Of a stretch of DNA of 64,000 nucleotides, positions 1 to 9,194 are shown one piece after another. The DNA lies in NCBI GenBank assembly GCA_946555465.1, contig CAMNST010000006.1, positions 62,001-126,000 on the forward strand, given 5' to 3'. Source of the DNA: an uncultured Clostridia bacterium (GTDB lineage Bacteria > Bacillota > Clostridia > Oscillospirales > Acutalibacteraceae). The position numbers and the translations under genes are program-made. Positions within the stretch are counted from its first letter, which is position 1. Each line of letters opens with the position of its first letter. The notes beneath the pieces are model-generated. The model saw nothing but the letters and a program-made list of their open reading frames with translations, was not told the origin of the DNA and searched no databases.

Positions 1-2
1 AG

Positions 3-128
3 TATTTAAGTGAATTCAAACAGGGACGCAACAGCAACGGTGACGCCCGTGCAAAAAAAATTATGATCAAATCAAAAGATATTAACAACTTTTTAATTCA
101 CCAAAAAACTTTTAAAACAATTTATTGA
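3..128 (+). CDS. C-terminal end of an upstream ORF (unknown product), overlapping the methyltransferase start
   Basis: Frame 3 is open from the window edge: YLSEFKQGRNSNGDARAKKIMIKSKDINNFLIHQKTFKTIY*. Its TGA (126-128) overlaps the TTG start at 125. Confidence 0.45.
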   Translation, partial: YLSEFKQGRNSNGDARAKKIMIKSKDINNFLIHQKTFKTIY

Positions 129-1297
129 GGTACAATTTGAAAAAATTTGAATTTATAGATTTATTTTCAGGAATCGGCGGATTTCATCAGGCAATGGTTC
201 AGTTGGGCGGCAAATGTGTATTTGCAAGCGAAATTGACAAATTTGCCATTGAAACATATTACAAAAATTACGGAATTGATTCCAGCATAGATATAAGAAA
301 TGCAGATGAAAAAAAAATACCGAAACACGATGTATTATGCGCAGGTTTCCCGTGCCAGTCATTCAGCAAGGCAGGTAAGCAGGCAGGAATGAGCGACACG
401 CGCGGAACTCTTTTCTTTGAAATTGAAAGAATTTTAAAATATCACAAAACCAAATATATTATTCTTGAAAATGTAAGAAATCTTGTTTCTCATGATAACG
501 GAAACACATGGAAAACAATACACAAGCATCTTAAGGAAATAGGATACCGCTTAACACCTGTTCCGATTATACTGAGTCCGCATCAGTTTGGTATTCCCCA
601 GTTAAGGGAAAGAGTTGTAATTCTGGGAATATATGATCCTCATAATATTGACAAAGATATAATGATTGATTTTGACAATTTAATACAAAAAGATGATAAT
701 TCAATTTATGATATTCTTGATCAGGGTAAAGTTGAAGAAAAATACTATATAACCGAAAAAGAAGACTATGTTTTAACAGCATGGAACGAATTTTATAACG
801 GAATAAAAGAAACTACGATAGGCTTTCCGATTTGGGCTGAATATTTCATCGATAAAGATGAAGAAACTGATTTTCCGAAATGGAAAAAAGACTTTGTAAG
901 AAAAAACAAGAATTTGTATGCTGATAACCGTGATTTTATTGATTCATGGTTAAAAAAATATAATAACCTTGAAGATTTTACTCCGACACAAAGAAAGATG
1001 GAATGGCAGGCAGGCAACAGCATAAGTTCCGTCTGGGATGCGGTTATTCAGTTCAGACCATCCGGTATACGAATAAAAAAGCCGACCTGCTTTCCTGCGT
1101 TGGTGGCCATTGTTCAGGTTCCTATTATCGGCAGGTATAAAAGGAAACTGACAGTAAGAGAAGCAGCAAGACTTCAGAGTTTTCCCGAAAACTTTATACC
1201 GAACGCAAACGACCATCAGGCATACAAACAGTTTGGAAACGCCGTAAATGTTGAAATCATAAAACAAGTAACACAAAAATTATTTGAAATAGAATAA
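125..1297 (+). CDS. DNA (cytosine-5) methyltransferase, type II R-M or orphan
   Basis: C5-MTase motifs: FIDLFSGIGGF (I), GFPCQSFSKAGKQAG (IV, catalytic Cys), ENVRNL (VI), QLRERVVILG (VIII), REAARLQSFPENF and QFGNAVNV (IX/X). TTG start. Confidence 0.94.
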   Translation: MRYNLKKFEFIDLFSGIGGFHQAMVQLGGKCVFASEIDKFAIETYYKNYGIDSSIDIRNADEKKIPKHDVLCAGFPCQSFSKAGKQAGMSDTRGTLFFEIERILKYHKTKYIILENVRNLVSHDNGNTWKTIHKHLKEIGYRLTPVPIILSPHQFGIPQLRERVVILGIYDPHNIDKDIMIDFDNLIQKDDNSIYDILDQGKVEEKYYITEKEDYVLTAWNEFYNGIKETTIGFPIWAEYFIDKDEETDFPKWKKDFVRKNKNLYADNRDFIDSWLKKYNNLEDFTPTQRKMEWQAGNSISSVWDAVIQFRPSGIRIKKPTCFPALVAIVQVPIIGRYKRKLTVREAARLQSFPENFIPNANDHQAYKQFGNAVNVEIIKQVTQKLFEIE

Positions 1298-1299
1298 CA

Positions 1300-1330
1300 A
1301 AAAATCATAACCGATAACGGTTATGATTTT
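1300..1330. terminator. Bidirectional hairpin terminator between convergent genes
   Basis: aaaaaatcataaccGATAacggttatgatttttt inverted repeat with A/T tracts on both sides. Confidence 0.8.
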
Positions 1331-1373
1331 TTGTTTTTTATTAAATTGTATAGAAAATTTCTGAAACAGTATG

Positions 1374-3461
1374 TCACACTTCTTCAATCAGGATGATTTC
1401 ATTATAATCAACACCGTGGATATGAAGCGGTATACCGACATTCATCAGATAAGCGCCGCTTTTTTCATAGGTATTATTTTTTATTGTAAGTTTATAGCGT
1501 TTATTTTCATCAAGACCGTCAAAGCAAACAGGAATTCTCTTTTTATAAAACCTTGTACCGTTTGCAAGCAGGAATGCAACACCCTTTGACTTATCAACAG
1601 TTACATACTGATTAAGCAGAACTTCGTCTTTTTCAATATCAAGTATTCTGTACAAATCACCAAACTGAACAACATCACGTATTTGTTTATAAAGCGCAAT
1701 ATTCTTTTTGCAGATTTCCAAATCACTGTCACTGTATTTTGTAAGATTACCACCCACACCAAGCGAGCCCTGCATTGCAACTGCAAAGCGGAAATCAAGT
1801 GAGCATGGCTTGTTGATACCCTCAATATCAGTTACCCATGCACGCATGGTTTTTGCAGGACGCAGGAGAGAATAACCTTTCTGAATGGTCATCCTGTCAA
1901 TACCGTCGGTATTATCACTGGTCCACGCCTGATCATAGTGGCTCAAAGCACCAAGGTCACATCTTCCTCCGCCCGAAGCACATGTTTCAATGGCAACTTC
2001 AGGATGTTTTTCTTTAAGTTTATCAACAATATTATAAACAGCCATTGTGTGAAGATAGGAATACATTTTTGGATTTTGCAGATTTTCTGCTCCTGTTTCC
2101 GAAAACGGTCTGTTCATATCCCACTTAATATATTTAATATTATGATTAGAGAGAAGTTCATCAAGCAAATTAAAAATATATTCCTGAACGTCTTTTCTTG
2201 TCATATTAAGAACAAGTTGATGACGCAGTGTGCATGCCTCACGGTTAGGATAATGATATGCCCAGTCGGGATGTTTTCTGAACAAATCGCTGTCAGGGTT
2301 AACCATCTCAGGTTCAACCCATATACCGAAATCCATACCGAGTTCGTTTACCCTTTCAATAAGTTCGTTAAGCCCGTTAGGAAACTTTTCATTATTAACA
2401 TACCAATCTCCCAGTCCGGCACGGTCATTTTTACGCTGGCCGAACCAACCGTCGTCCATAACAAAAAGTTCAACGCCCATTTCAGCAGCACGCTCGGCAA
2501 GAGCAGACTGATTATTTACGCTTACATCAAAACCTGTTGCCTCCCAAGAGTTATAAAGAACAGGAAGCGGTTTATCATTAAACTGTTTAGGCAGAATATG
2601 ATTTACGGCAAAACGATTCATCTGTCTTGTCATTTCACCGAATCCCTGAACGTATCCACAGTAAACGGGAGGGGTATCAAAAATTTCTCCGCCGTTAACG
2701 GTATGAGAAAAATCGAAATCGTTCATTCCCATAACAACTCTTGTAATGCCGTAAAGGTCTCTTGAACAACTTACTTTGAAATTTCCGCTGTATGCAAGAG
2801 AGGCAAAATAAACATCGCCCGTTTTTTCATCGGCATTCTGATATGCAATAAAATATGGAGAATTGTTATGATTTGACGAACCTTTGCGGCTTTCAAAAAC
2901 AGTGTAACCGCCCTCAAGAACATTGTTTGTTTCTATAAATTCTCCGCCCCATGCACCGTTTGTGTTTTTAAAAGTATACGCATTAACAGACGGCAGACTG
3001 AACTGGGCAGATGAAATTTTTTCAAAATCTATTCTGCCTGTTCCTGTATTTTTTATTGTTGTCCATCGTTTTATAATATCACTGTTCTCAAAAATCTGAT
3101 AGTTAAGGGTTATTTCAAGAGGATAAAATTTGTCTGAAAAAACCAGTGAAAGCATATCATCACTTTTTTTATATCCATCATATTTTAAATTGATTTCACG
3201 GCACTTATCCTCAAACTCGGCCTTTATGTCACATTCGCGGTACATTGTCTGACCGAAAGGCGTCAGTTCCTGTTTATACTCATCAAGTCTTGTGTGATTT
3301 GAATTTTCGTCACCTGTATTATCCGCACAGTAATCTGACACATCACACTTTTGACCCCAGTGAATATGATGGTTATATCCTGCCTCATCTATTCCCATAA
3401 CATAATGGGTATTTTTTGTTTCAAGAACAAAAATATTATTCTTACATATAATTTTACTCAT
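1374..3461 (-). CDS. Alpha-galactosidase, GH36 family
   Basis: ELFVMDDGWFGQRKNDRAGLGDW, IKYIKWDMNRPF, IETCASGGGRCD motifs. Start placed at MSKIICKN (3461) behind AGGAG. Confidence 0.93.
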   Translation of the reverse strand: MSKIICKNNIFVLETKNTHYVMGIDEAGYNHHIHWGQKCDVSDYCADNTGDENSNHTRLDEYKQELTPFGQTMYRECDIKAEFEDKCREINLKYDGYKKSDDMLSLVFSDKFYPLEITLNYQIFENSDIIKRWTTIKNTGTGRIDFEKISSAQFSLPSVNAYTFKNTNGAWGGEFIETNNVLEGGYTVFESRKGSSNHNNSPYFIAYQNADEKTGDVYFASLAYSGNFKVSCSRDLYGITRVVMGMNDFDFSHTVNGGEIFDTPPVYCGYVQGFGEMTRQMNRFAVNHILPKQFNDKPLPVLYNSWEATGFDVSVNNQSALAERAAEMGVELFVMDDGWFGQRKNDRAGLGDWYVNNEKFPNGLNELIERVNELGMDFGIWVEPEMVNPDSDLFRKHPDWAYHYPNREACTLRHQLVLNMTRKDVQEYIFNLLDELLSNHNIKYIKWDMNRPFSETGAENLQNPKMYSYLHTMAVYNIVDKLKEKHPEVAIETCASGGGRCDLGALSHYDQAWTSDNTDGIDRMTIQKGYSLLRPAKTMRAWVTDIEGINKPCSLDFRFAVAMQGSLGVGGNLTKYSDSDLEICKKNIALYKQIRDVVQFGDLYRILDIEKDEVLLNQYVTVDKSKGVAFLLANGTRFYKKRIPVCFDGLDENKRYKLTIKNNTYEKSGAYLMNVGIPLHIHGVDYNEIILIEEV

Positions 3462-3547
3462 AAATTCTCCTATAAATACCTCTAAGAAATGATTGCACGC
3501 AAATGTATAAACGCCTATGCTTCCATACAATAAAATTCATATTGCAT

Positions 3548-5302
3548 TTAGTCCGGACTTTTTTCTATTACAGCAATTTTTGAATTTGTTTTTCTGATTT
3601 CGTCATATACACGATCTGAAAATTTCTTTTCTCTTTTATAATTAAATAAACCGTTTTGCTCCTGCTCAATATCATATAATTGTGTGTAGCAAAAGCCGAA
3701 CATCTTTTCATTTTGCATAAGTGCATCAGTCAAACCACAGTAACGTCTTATAAATTCCTCTTCCGTTCTTACATCAACACCATAGCCCCAAGCCTTATGC
3801 TCTTTATCAGTTTCCCATTTTATACCGCCATATTCGCTTACAAACACCGGCTGACCGCTATATTTCTGCCTGCCCGGATTATCTTTCAGCACATGCTCAT
3901 ATAAAACGTTTTCTGTTACAAGCCTGTCAAAATTGCGTTTAAAGAAATTTACATCATAGTTATAATCATGAACATCGTATATATCGGTTTTAACATGGAA
4001 ATTTCCGCTTGTGTCAATGCAGGGGCGTGTAGGATCAAGTGCTTTCGTATAATCATAAACAGAAGAGAGCAAAGCGTCATACTGCTTTCTTCCGCGATAG
4101 TTCCAGGTTTCATTAAGCGGACACCAACCGATAATGGAAGGGTGGTTAAAGTCACGTTCAACTGCCTCTCCCCATTCGGAAAGAAAAATATCAACTGACT
4201 TTGGATTTGAATGATCAAACCCCCAACTTGCATATTCACCCCATACAATATAGCCGAGTTTATCGCACCAATACAGAAAACGGGGTTCAAATACTTTTTG
4301 GTGAAGCCTTGCTCCGTTAAAACCAAGACTCATAGAAAGTTCAATATCTCTGCGTAATTCTTCATCGTCTTTTGCGGTATAAATACCATCCTTATAAAAG
4401 CCCTGATCAAGAACAAGTCTTTGAAAAACACTTTTACCGTTAATCAAAAATTTATATCCGTCAAGCGCAACATTGCGCAGACCGAAATAAGAGAAAACCT
4501 CATCCTTGCCAAACTTTATTTTCAACTCATAAAGTCTGCCGTTTCCAACTTTCCAAAAGTGGGTTTCGGCAAGAGATATTTCGGCAAAAACATTAGAAAT
4601 ACAGTTTTTCTTTTCTGCGCTGCCGACCAATCTTCCGTCATAGAACACCTCACAGGAAAAATCATCCCTGCCTTTAAGAACAGCACTTATTGCAACACAG
4701 GCATTTTCACTGTCCGGATAAATTTTAAAATTTTCAACATAATTCTGAGGCGTATATTCAATCCAAACACTCTGCCATATTCCGGTTGTTCTTGTGTAAT
4801 CACAGTCGTGGCTTTCTCTTCTTTCACTCTGCTTGCCTCTCATAACAAAGGGAGATTTAACATTATCCTCACAAAGAATAAAAATTTCATTTTCTCCGTC
4901 AACAGCATAGTCTGTTATGTCAAATGAAAACGAGGTATAACCACCCTTATGCCTTCCTGCCGGCTTTGAATTAACAAGAACCGTTGTGAGATAATCCGCT
5001 GCACCTATATGAAGAAAAACTCTGCAGTCGTTTTTATGAATCACAACCTTTTTTCTGTACCAAACAAGATTAACGAAATCCGTGCATCCAATGGCAGAGA
5101 GAATACTTTCAATACAAAACGGAACATTAATTTTATACGCATAATTGTTCTCAGCATAAATCTTCAATGCTCTGCTTTCATTTTCAGAAAACTTAAATCC
5201 GATATTTGCTTTTTTATATCCAAAGTCCCATTCACCGTTGAGATTCACCCAGTTTTTTCGTTCAAACTGCGGATTATGATGCTCTTTATTATACATATTC
5301 AT
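3548..5302 (-). CDS. Glycoside hydrolase family 2 (beta-galactosidase/beta-glucuronidase-like)
   Basis: GH2 architecture: N-terminal sugar-binding fold, NGARLHQKVFEPRFLYWCDKLGYIVWGEYASWG, HPSIIGWCPLNETW (acid/base), PVFVSEYGG. Confidence 0.9.
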   Translation of the reverse strand: MNMYNKEHHNPQFERKNWVNLNGEWDFGYKKANIGFKFSENESRALKIYAENNYAYKINVPFCIESILSAIGCTDFVNLVWYRKKVVIHKNDCRVFLHIGAADYLTTVLVNSKPAGRHKGGYTSFSFDITDYAVDGENEIFILCEDNVKSPFVMRGKQSERRESHDCDYTRTTGIWQSVWIEYTPQNYVENFKIYPDSENACVAISAVLKGRDDFSCEVFYDGRLVGSAEKKNCISNVFAEISLAETHFWKVGNGRLYELKIKFGKDEVFSYFGLRNVALDGYKFLINGKSVFQRLVLDQGFYKDGIYTAKDDEELRRDIELSMSLGFNGARLHQKVFEPRFLYWCDKLGYIVWGEYASWGFDHSNPKSVDIFLSEWGEAVERDFNHPSIIGWCPLNETWNYRGRKQYDALLSSVYDYTKALDPTRPCIDTSGNFHVKTDIYDVHDYNYDVNFFKRNFDRLVTENVLYEHVLKDNPGRQKYSGQPVFVSEYGGIKWETDKEHKAWGYGVDVRTEEEFIRRYCGLTDALMQNEKMFGFCYTQLYDIEQEQNGLFNYKREKKFSDRVYDEIRKTNSKIAVIEKSPD

Positions 5303-5326
5303 ATAAACTACCTTGTCAAATAAAAT

Positions 5327-6694
5327 TTATTTTTCCAATTCAAGCACGGTATTATAGTCATCTATATCATAATTTCCTGCAGAATTTTTGAGAATATCAA
5401 ACAAATCTGCTTTTCTGCCGTCAACCGTTTTCAGATTTATTTTTTTGAATACAGGATTCAAACGTTTTATAAATTTCAGGAAGATATCACCTTTCGGCGT
5501 CCCTTCTCTGAAGGTTTGATTGCCTTCAAATACACCTCGCACCAGTTCAGCGGCATAATTCTTTAAAAGCATATTTTTTATTGATTTATCACATTTTATC
5601 CACAGCAGACGACAAAGTCCGCCGAGAGTTATATTGTTGATTATTTTACCGGCAAATTTAAATGCCGAACAAATAACCTTATTATCTCCTATACCGAATT
5701 TCTGCATCATTCTTTCGGGATTATACTGCATATCATCAAGCATATTAAGGATCATTGAATCAAACAAATCCGATAAATACTTTTTACAACTCCTGCCGTT
5801 TGTATCCCATTCAAAATCGGGCGTTTCAATGCTCTTTATTATTGCCTTGTTATCGGCAGTAATTGTAACATGACGGATAACTGCAGGGGCTGCAATAATC
5901 GACCCTGTGCAGACATCATAAAATTTATTGCCGCTTTCGGTTATCTTTTCATTGATGCTCTGATTATGCATATGACCTGTAAAAACAAGATGAACACCTT
6001 CATCGGCAAGCATTGTTGTAACAGCATCACTTTCACGCTGAACTGCCGACGCAATCAATGAAAAAATCGGCTGACCGGGCAGTAAAGGATAATGATTCAT
6101 GGCAAACATAATCTGATTATCGTCACGTGCCTTTTTCGTCTGCTCTTTTATCCAGTTGATATGTGCCTCATCAAATCTTCTTCCGCCGTCATCTGCACCG
6201 TCGTTATTGAGTGCAAGCAGTCTTACGCCGTCACACAGTTGAACTACATATGATAAATGCTGCCTGTCAACAGCAATGGCATCACTGAATCCAAAATCAT
6301 AGTACAAATCATACAGTTCTTCACGTTTTGTACTTTCAGGTGAAAGCCGACCGCTTTCATCAAAAGCAAAGCAACTGTCATCTTGATTTTTAAAATCATG
6401 GTCGGCAGTTATAACATAAACCTTTTTTCCTGCCGCTTTAAGTTCACCCAGCAGTTTGATAAATTCAAGGTGACTTTCCTTTTCTCCGTTAAAAGACAAA
6501 TCACCTGCAATAAGAACAATATCAGCCTCGTCTGCTTTTTTCAGCCAGTCAAAAACAGAGCGGTTTATTGCCTCGGTTTCAGCAAAGCATTTTTGCTCAA
6601 AACGCATAAATGCATCATATTCTTTGCCTCTTGCCCCAAGAGAATTTTTAAAATAATGGGTATCTGTAATAAGATAGAAATTCAAATTTTCCAT
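5327..6694 (-). CDS. Calcineurin-like metallophosphoesterase
   Basis: ITDTHY, VLIAGDLSFNGE, MNHYPLLP, VFTGHMHNQ. Confidence 0.86.
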   Translation of the reverse strand: MENLNFYLITDTHYFKNSLGARGKEYDAFMRFEQKCFAETEAINRSVFDWLKKADEADIVLIAGDLSFNGEKESHLEFIKLLGELKAAGKKVYVITADHDFKNQDDSCFAFDESGRLSPESTKREELYDLYYDFGFSDAIAVDRQHLSYVVQLCDGVRLLALNNDGADDGGRRFDEAHINWIKEQTKKARDDNQIMFAMNHYPLLPGQPIFSLIASAVQRESDAVTTMLADEGVHLVFTGHMHNQSINEKITESGNKFYDVCTGSIIAAPAVIRHVTITADNKAIIKSIETPDFEWDTNGRSCKKYLSDLFDSMILNMLDDMQYNPERMMQKFGIGDNKVICSAFKFAGKIINNITLGGLCRLLWIKCDKSIKNMLLKNYAAELVRGVFEGNQTFREGTPKGDIFLKFIKRLNPVFKKINLKTVDGRKADLFDILKNSAGNYDIDDYNTVLELEK

Positions 6695-6706
6695 AAGTAT
6701 TGCCTT

Positions 6707-7714
6707 TTAATGAATATTGTTATAGTAACTGATTTTTCCGCTGTCGTCAATCACGGCAGCAACACCGTTTTCGCTGCCGGTTATAAGTATTGCAGAGTTA
6801 GAAATGCGTGTTATTCTTCTGAGTGTTCTTTTATCGGTTGATTCATAATTATTTGTAATAACACACACATCCGGTGAAAGCGTTTTAAGCCATTTTGATG
6901 TGGTTGAACCGCTGTAACTGTGATGGCCCACTTTTAACAAATCAACTTTTCCGATAAGAGGAGCAAGATGTTCTTCATCACCGTTAAGATTATTTATATC
7001 GCCTGCAAGAAATATTCTTGCACCGTTTTTTTCAATTAAAACACCTAATGAATTATCGTTTTCGCCAACTTTTTTACAGTTATTATCTTTGGTATTAAAA
7101 ATGGTAACCGTAAAATTTCCCAATGAAAAAGGTTTTTCACTAATATCTGATATAATGGGAATATTCTTGTCTTCAAGAGCGTTTATCATCTGTTCATAAA
7201 CCTCTTTATTATCCCATTTTTCAACCTCATAATCATTAATCTGCGATTCATCATATTTTTTCAGGTACGCTCTGCCGATTTTAACCGACGGATCGGATAT
7301 CACAGTATCAAATCCGCCGATATGATCTGAATGGCTGTGCGTTCCCAAAATAAAATCAAGATTAACAACTCCGTTTTCATCTGCCGCATTTTCTTTAAGA
7401 TAATCAAGAACTTTATCTTCATATCCTTCATAAGCAAGTTCGGCAAATCCTCTTGGATTGTCGCTGTCTTCTGCGCAGTCAATCAAAGCAAACATACCTT
7501 CACTTTCAATCAGAATTGCATCTGAACTTCCTGTACTCAAAAAGTGAACTGCGTCCCTGCCTTTATTATAATCAGCAAATGAAGAAATCTCAAGTTTTTC
7601 TCTGTTATCTTTCATATTGCAGTGACTTTTTATAACAGCAGAAACTGCACCTGCACCTCCTGCAATTACAGCAATACAAACGGCTCCTATTACTGTCTTT
7701 AATTTAAAATTCAT
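6707..7714 (-). CDS. Exported/membrane-anchored MBL-fold hydrolase (ComEC C-terminal-domain-like)
   Basis: LGTHSHSDHIGGFD, FLAGDINN, LLKVGHHSYSGSTT; N-terminal signal/TM segment. Start set at MNFKLKTV (7714) behind GGAG. Confidence 0.86.
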   Translation of the reverse strand: MNFKLKTVIGAVCIAVIAGGAGAVSAVIKSHCNMKDNREKLEISSFADYNKGRDAVHFLSTGSSDAILIESEGMFALIDCAEDSDNPRGFAELAYEGYEDKVLDYLKENAADENGVVNLDFILGTHSHSDHIGGFDTVISDPSVKIGRAYLKKYDESQINDYEVEKWDNKEVYEQMINALEDKNIPIISDISEKPFSLGNFTVTIFNTKDNNCKKVGENDNSLGVLIEKNGARIFLAGDINNLNGDEEHLAPLIGKVDLLKVGHHSYSGSTTSKWLKTLSPDVCVITNNYESTDKRTLRRITRISNSAILITGSENGVAAVIDDSGKISYYNNIH

Positions 7715-7739
7715 AACTACTCCGTTATAAAATATCTTC

Positions 7740-9188
7740 CTATTCTGTACCTTTCGCTTCACTGTCATCATTTGAAGCAAGTTTTTCACGCTGAGCAAGA
7801 ACCGCATTATGAATATCTTCCTTAGTCTTGCCTGTCAGTTTATAGAAGAAGAACGGAACACCTGCAAGGAACATCATAAGACCATGAACGATTGTATAGA
7901 AGAACAACAGCATAACCTTTGTATGCAGGCTCTGTTCCTGTGCAACACCGTCAACTGCCTGAATGTATTCAATAATCGGAACCTTTGTGCCGTAAAGAAT
8001 TGTAGGTGCAAGTGCAGATGCAATCGTACCTGAAATCATTGTGCCGATACCGATAACAAACGGCAGCGATGCATCAAGGCGCTTGCCTGTCTTAAGTTCA
8101 ATCGTTTCAAGCACATCTGCCTGAAACATAGTCGGCAGAAGATTTGATGCACCGAACTGCAAACCGATAAGAAACAGAAATACAACAAATATAATTTGCA
8201 AAGCAGAACTCGGATTTTTGAAATATGTGTAGCCGACTGCAAATGCTGCCGTGTTGGCAATTACAGAATAAATACCGCTTGCAATATACAGTTGTTTTGA
8301 GTTGAATTTTTTCAGCAAAAAGTTGATAGCAAGCATACCGACTGCCGTGCCGATACCTGTCGGTAAACCAAAAAGGAGGAATTTGCCGGGACCGAGAAGT
8401 GCTTCTGCAAGGAAAATTCCCATGTATGTTGAAACACCTCTGAAACTTTTAAGAAATTCCGATATAATAATTGTCCACGCATATTTATTCTTCAGGACAT
8501 CACCAAAACCTTCAATCGGATTCTTCTTTTCATTATTATATGTAATTCTTTCACGAACAGTTTTCATACCGAGAAGCATTGTGATGATACCGAAAACACT
8601 GCACAGTGATGCAACAGCAATATAACGCAGTGCCTTATCTTTAACCATAAAGGCAATAACAAGTTCAACAACAAGCGGTGCAGAGTTACCAACGGCCGAA
8701 ACAATACCCCTGAAAGATATAACCGTGTCACGCTCTTTCATATTCGGGGTCATTACAATGGCAACCTTGTTTACGCAGTCACCGAAGTTGGTGCACACAG
8801 CCCATGCAACTGCAACCGTAACAAGATATATCATAAGTGTTGAGCCGGTGATTCCTTTTGGTGCCCAGAACGAAAGAATCAAAAATATTCCTGCCGGAAT
8901 TGCCACAAGCAGTGCAAGCGGTCTGAATTTTCCGCCCTTGCCTGTCTTTCTTCCGTCAATATACATTGCTATAAAAAAATTCAGTATGAATGGTATTACT
9001 GATGTTAATGTATTAAACAAACTTACACTGCTGTCGGGCAGAGTAAGAACATTAACCAAATAATCGTTTCTGTATGAACCTACCGTACCTGTCATCATTG
9101 TATAAAAGAATACGGCTATAAGATACAGAACAAATTCTTTACCTTTAATATATTTCTGCTCTTTCTGCACCAAAACTGACTCTGACAT
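7740..9188 (-). CDS. MFS/GPH-type sugar transporter
   Basis: About 12 hydrophobic segments; DGRKTGKGGKFRPL loop typical of GPH-type MFS carriers. Confidence 0.85.
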   Translation of the reverse strand: MSESVLVQKEQKYIKGKEFVLYLIAVFFYTMMTGTVGSYRNDYLVNVLTLPDSSVSLFNTLTSVIPFILNFFIAMYIDGRKTGKGGKFRPLALLVAIPAGIFLILSFWAPKGITGSTLMIYLVTVAVAWAVCTNFGDCVNKVAIVMTPNMKERDTVISFRGIVSAVGNSAPLVVELVIAFMVKDKALRYIAVASLCSVFGIITMLLGMKTVRERITYNNEKKNPIEGFGDVLKNKYAWTIIISEFLKSFRGVSTYMGIFLAEALLGPGKFLLFGLPTGIGTAVGMLAINFLLKKFNSKQLYIASGIYSVIANTAAFAVGYTYFKNPSSALQIIFVVFLFLIGLQFGASNLLPTMFQADVLETIELKTGKRLDASLPFVIGIGTMISGTIASALAPTILYGTKVPIIEYIQAVDGVAQEQSLHTKVMLLFFYTIVHGLMMFLAGVPFFFYKLTGKTKEDIHNAVLAQREKLASNDDSEAKGTE

Positions 9189-9194
9189 GATTTT

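Noticed and set aside
1938-2765. 275-aa plus-strand ORF
   Set aside because: Fully antisense to the GH36 gene; no recognisable motifs, odd composition (Cys/Phe/Ile/Asn rich).
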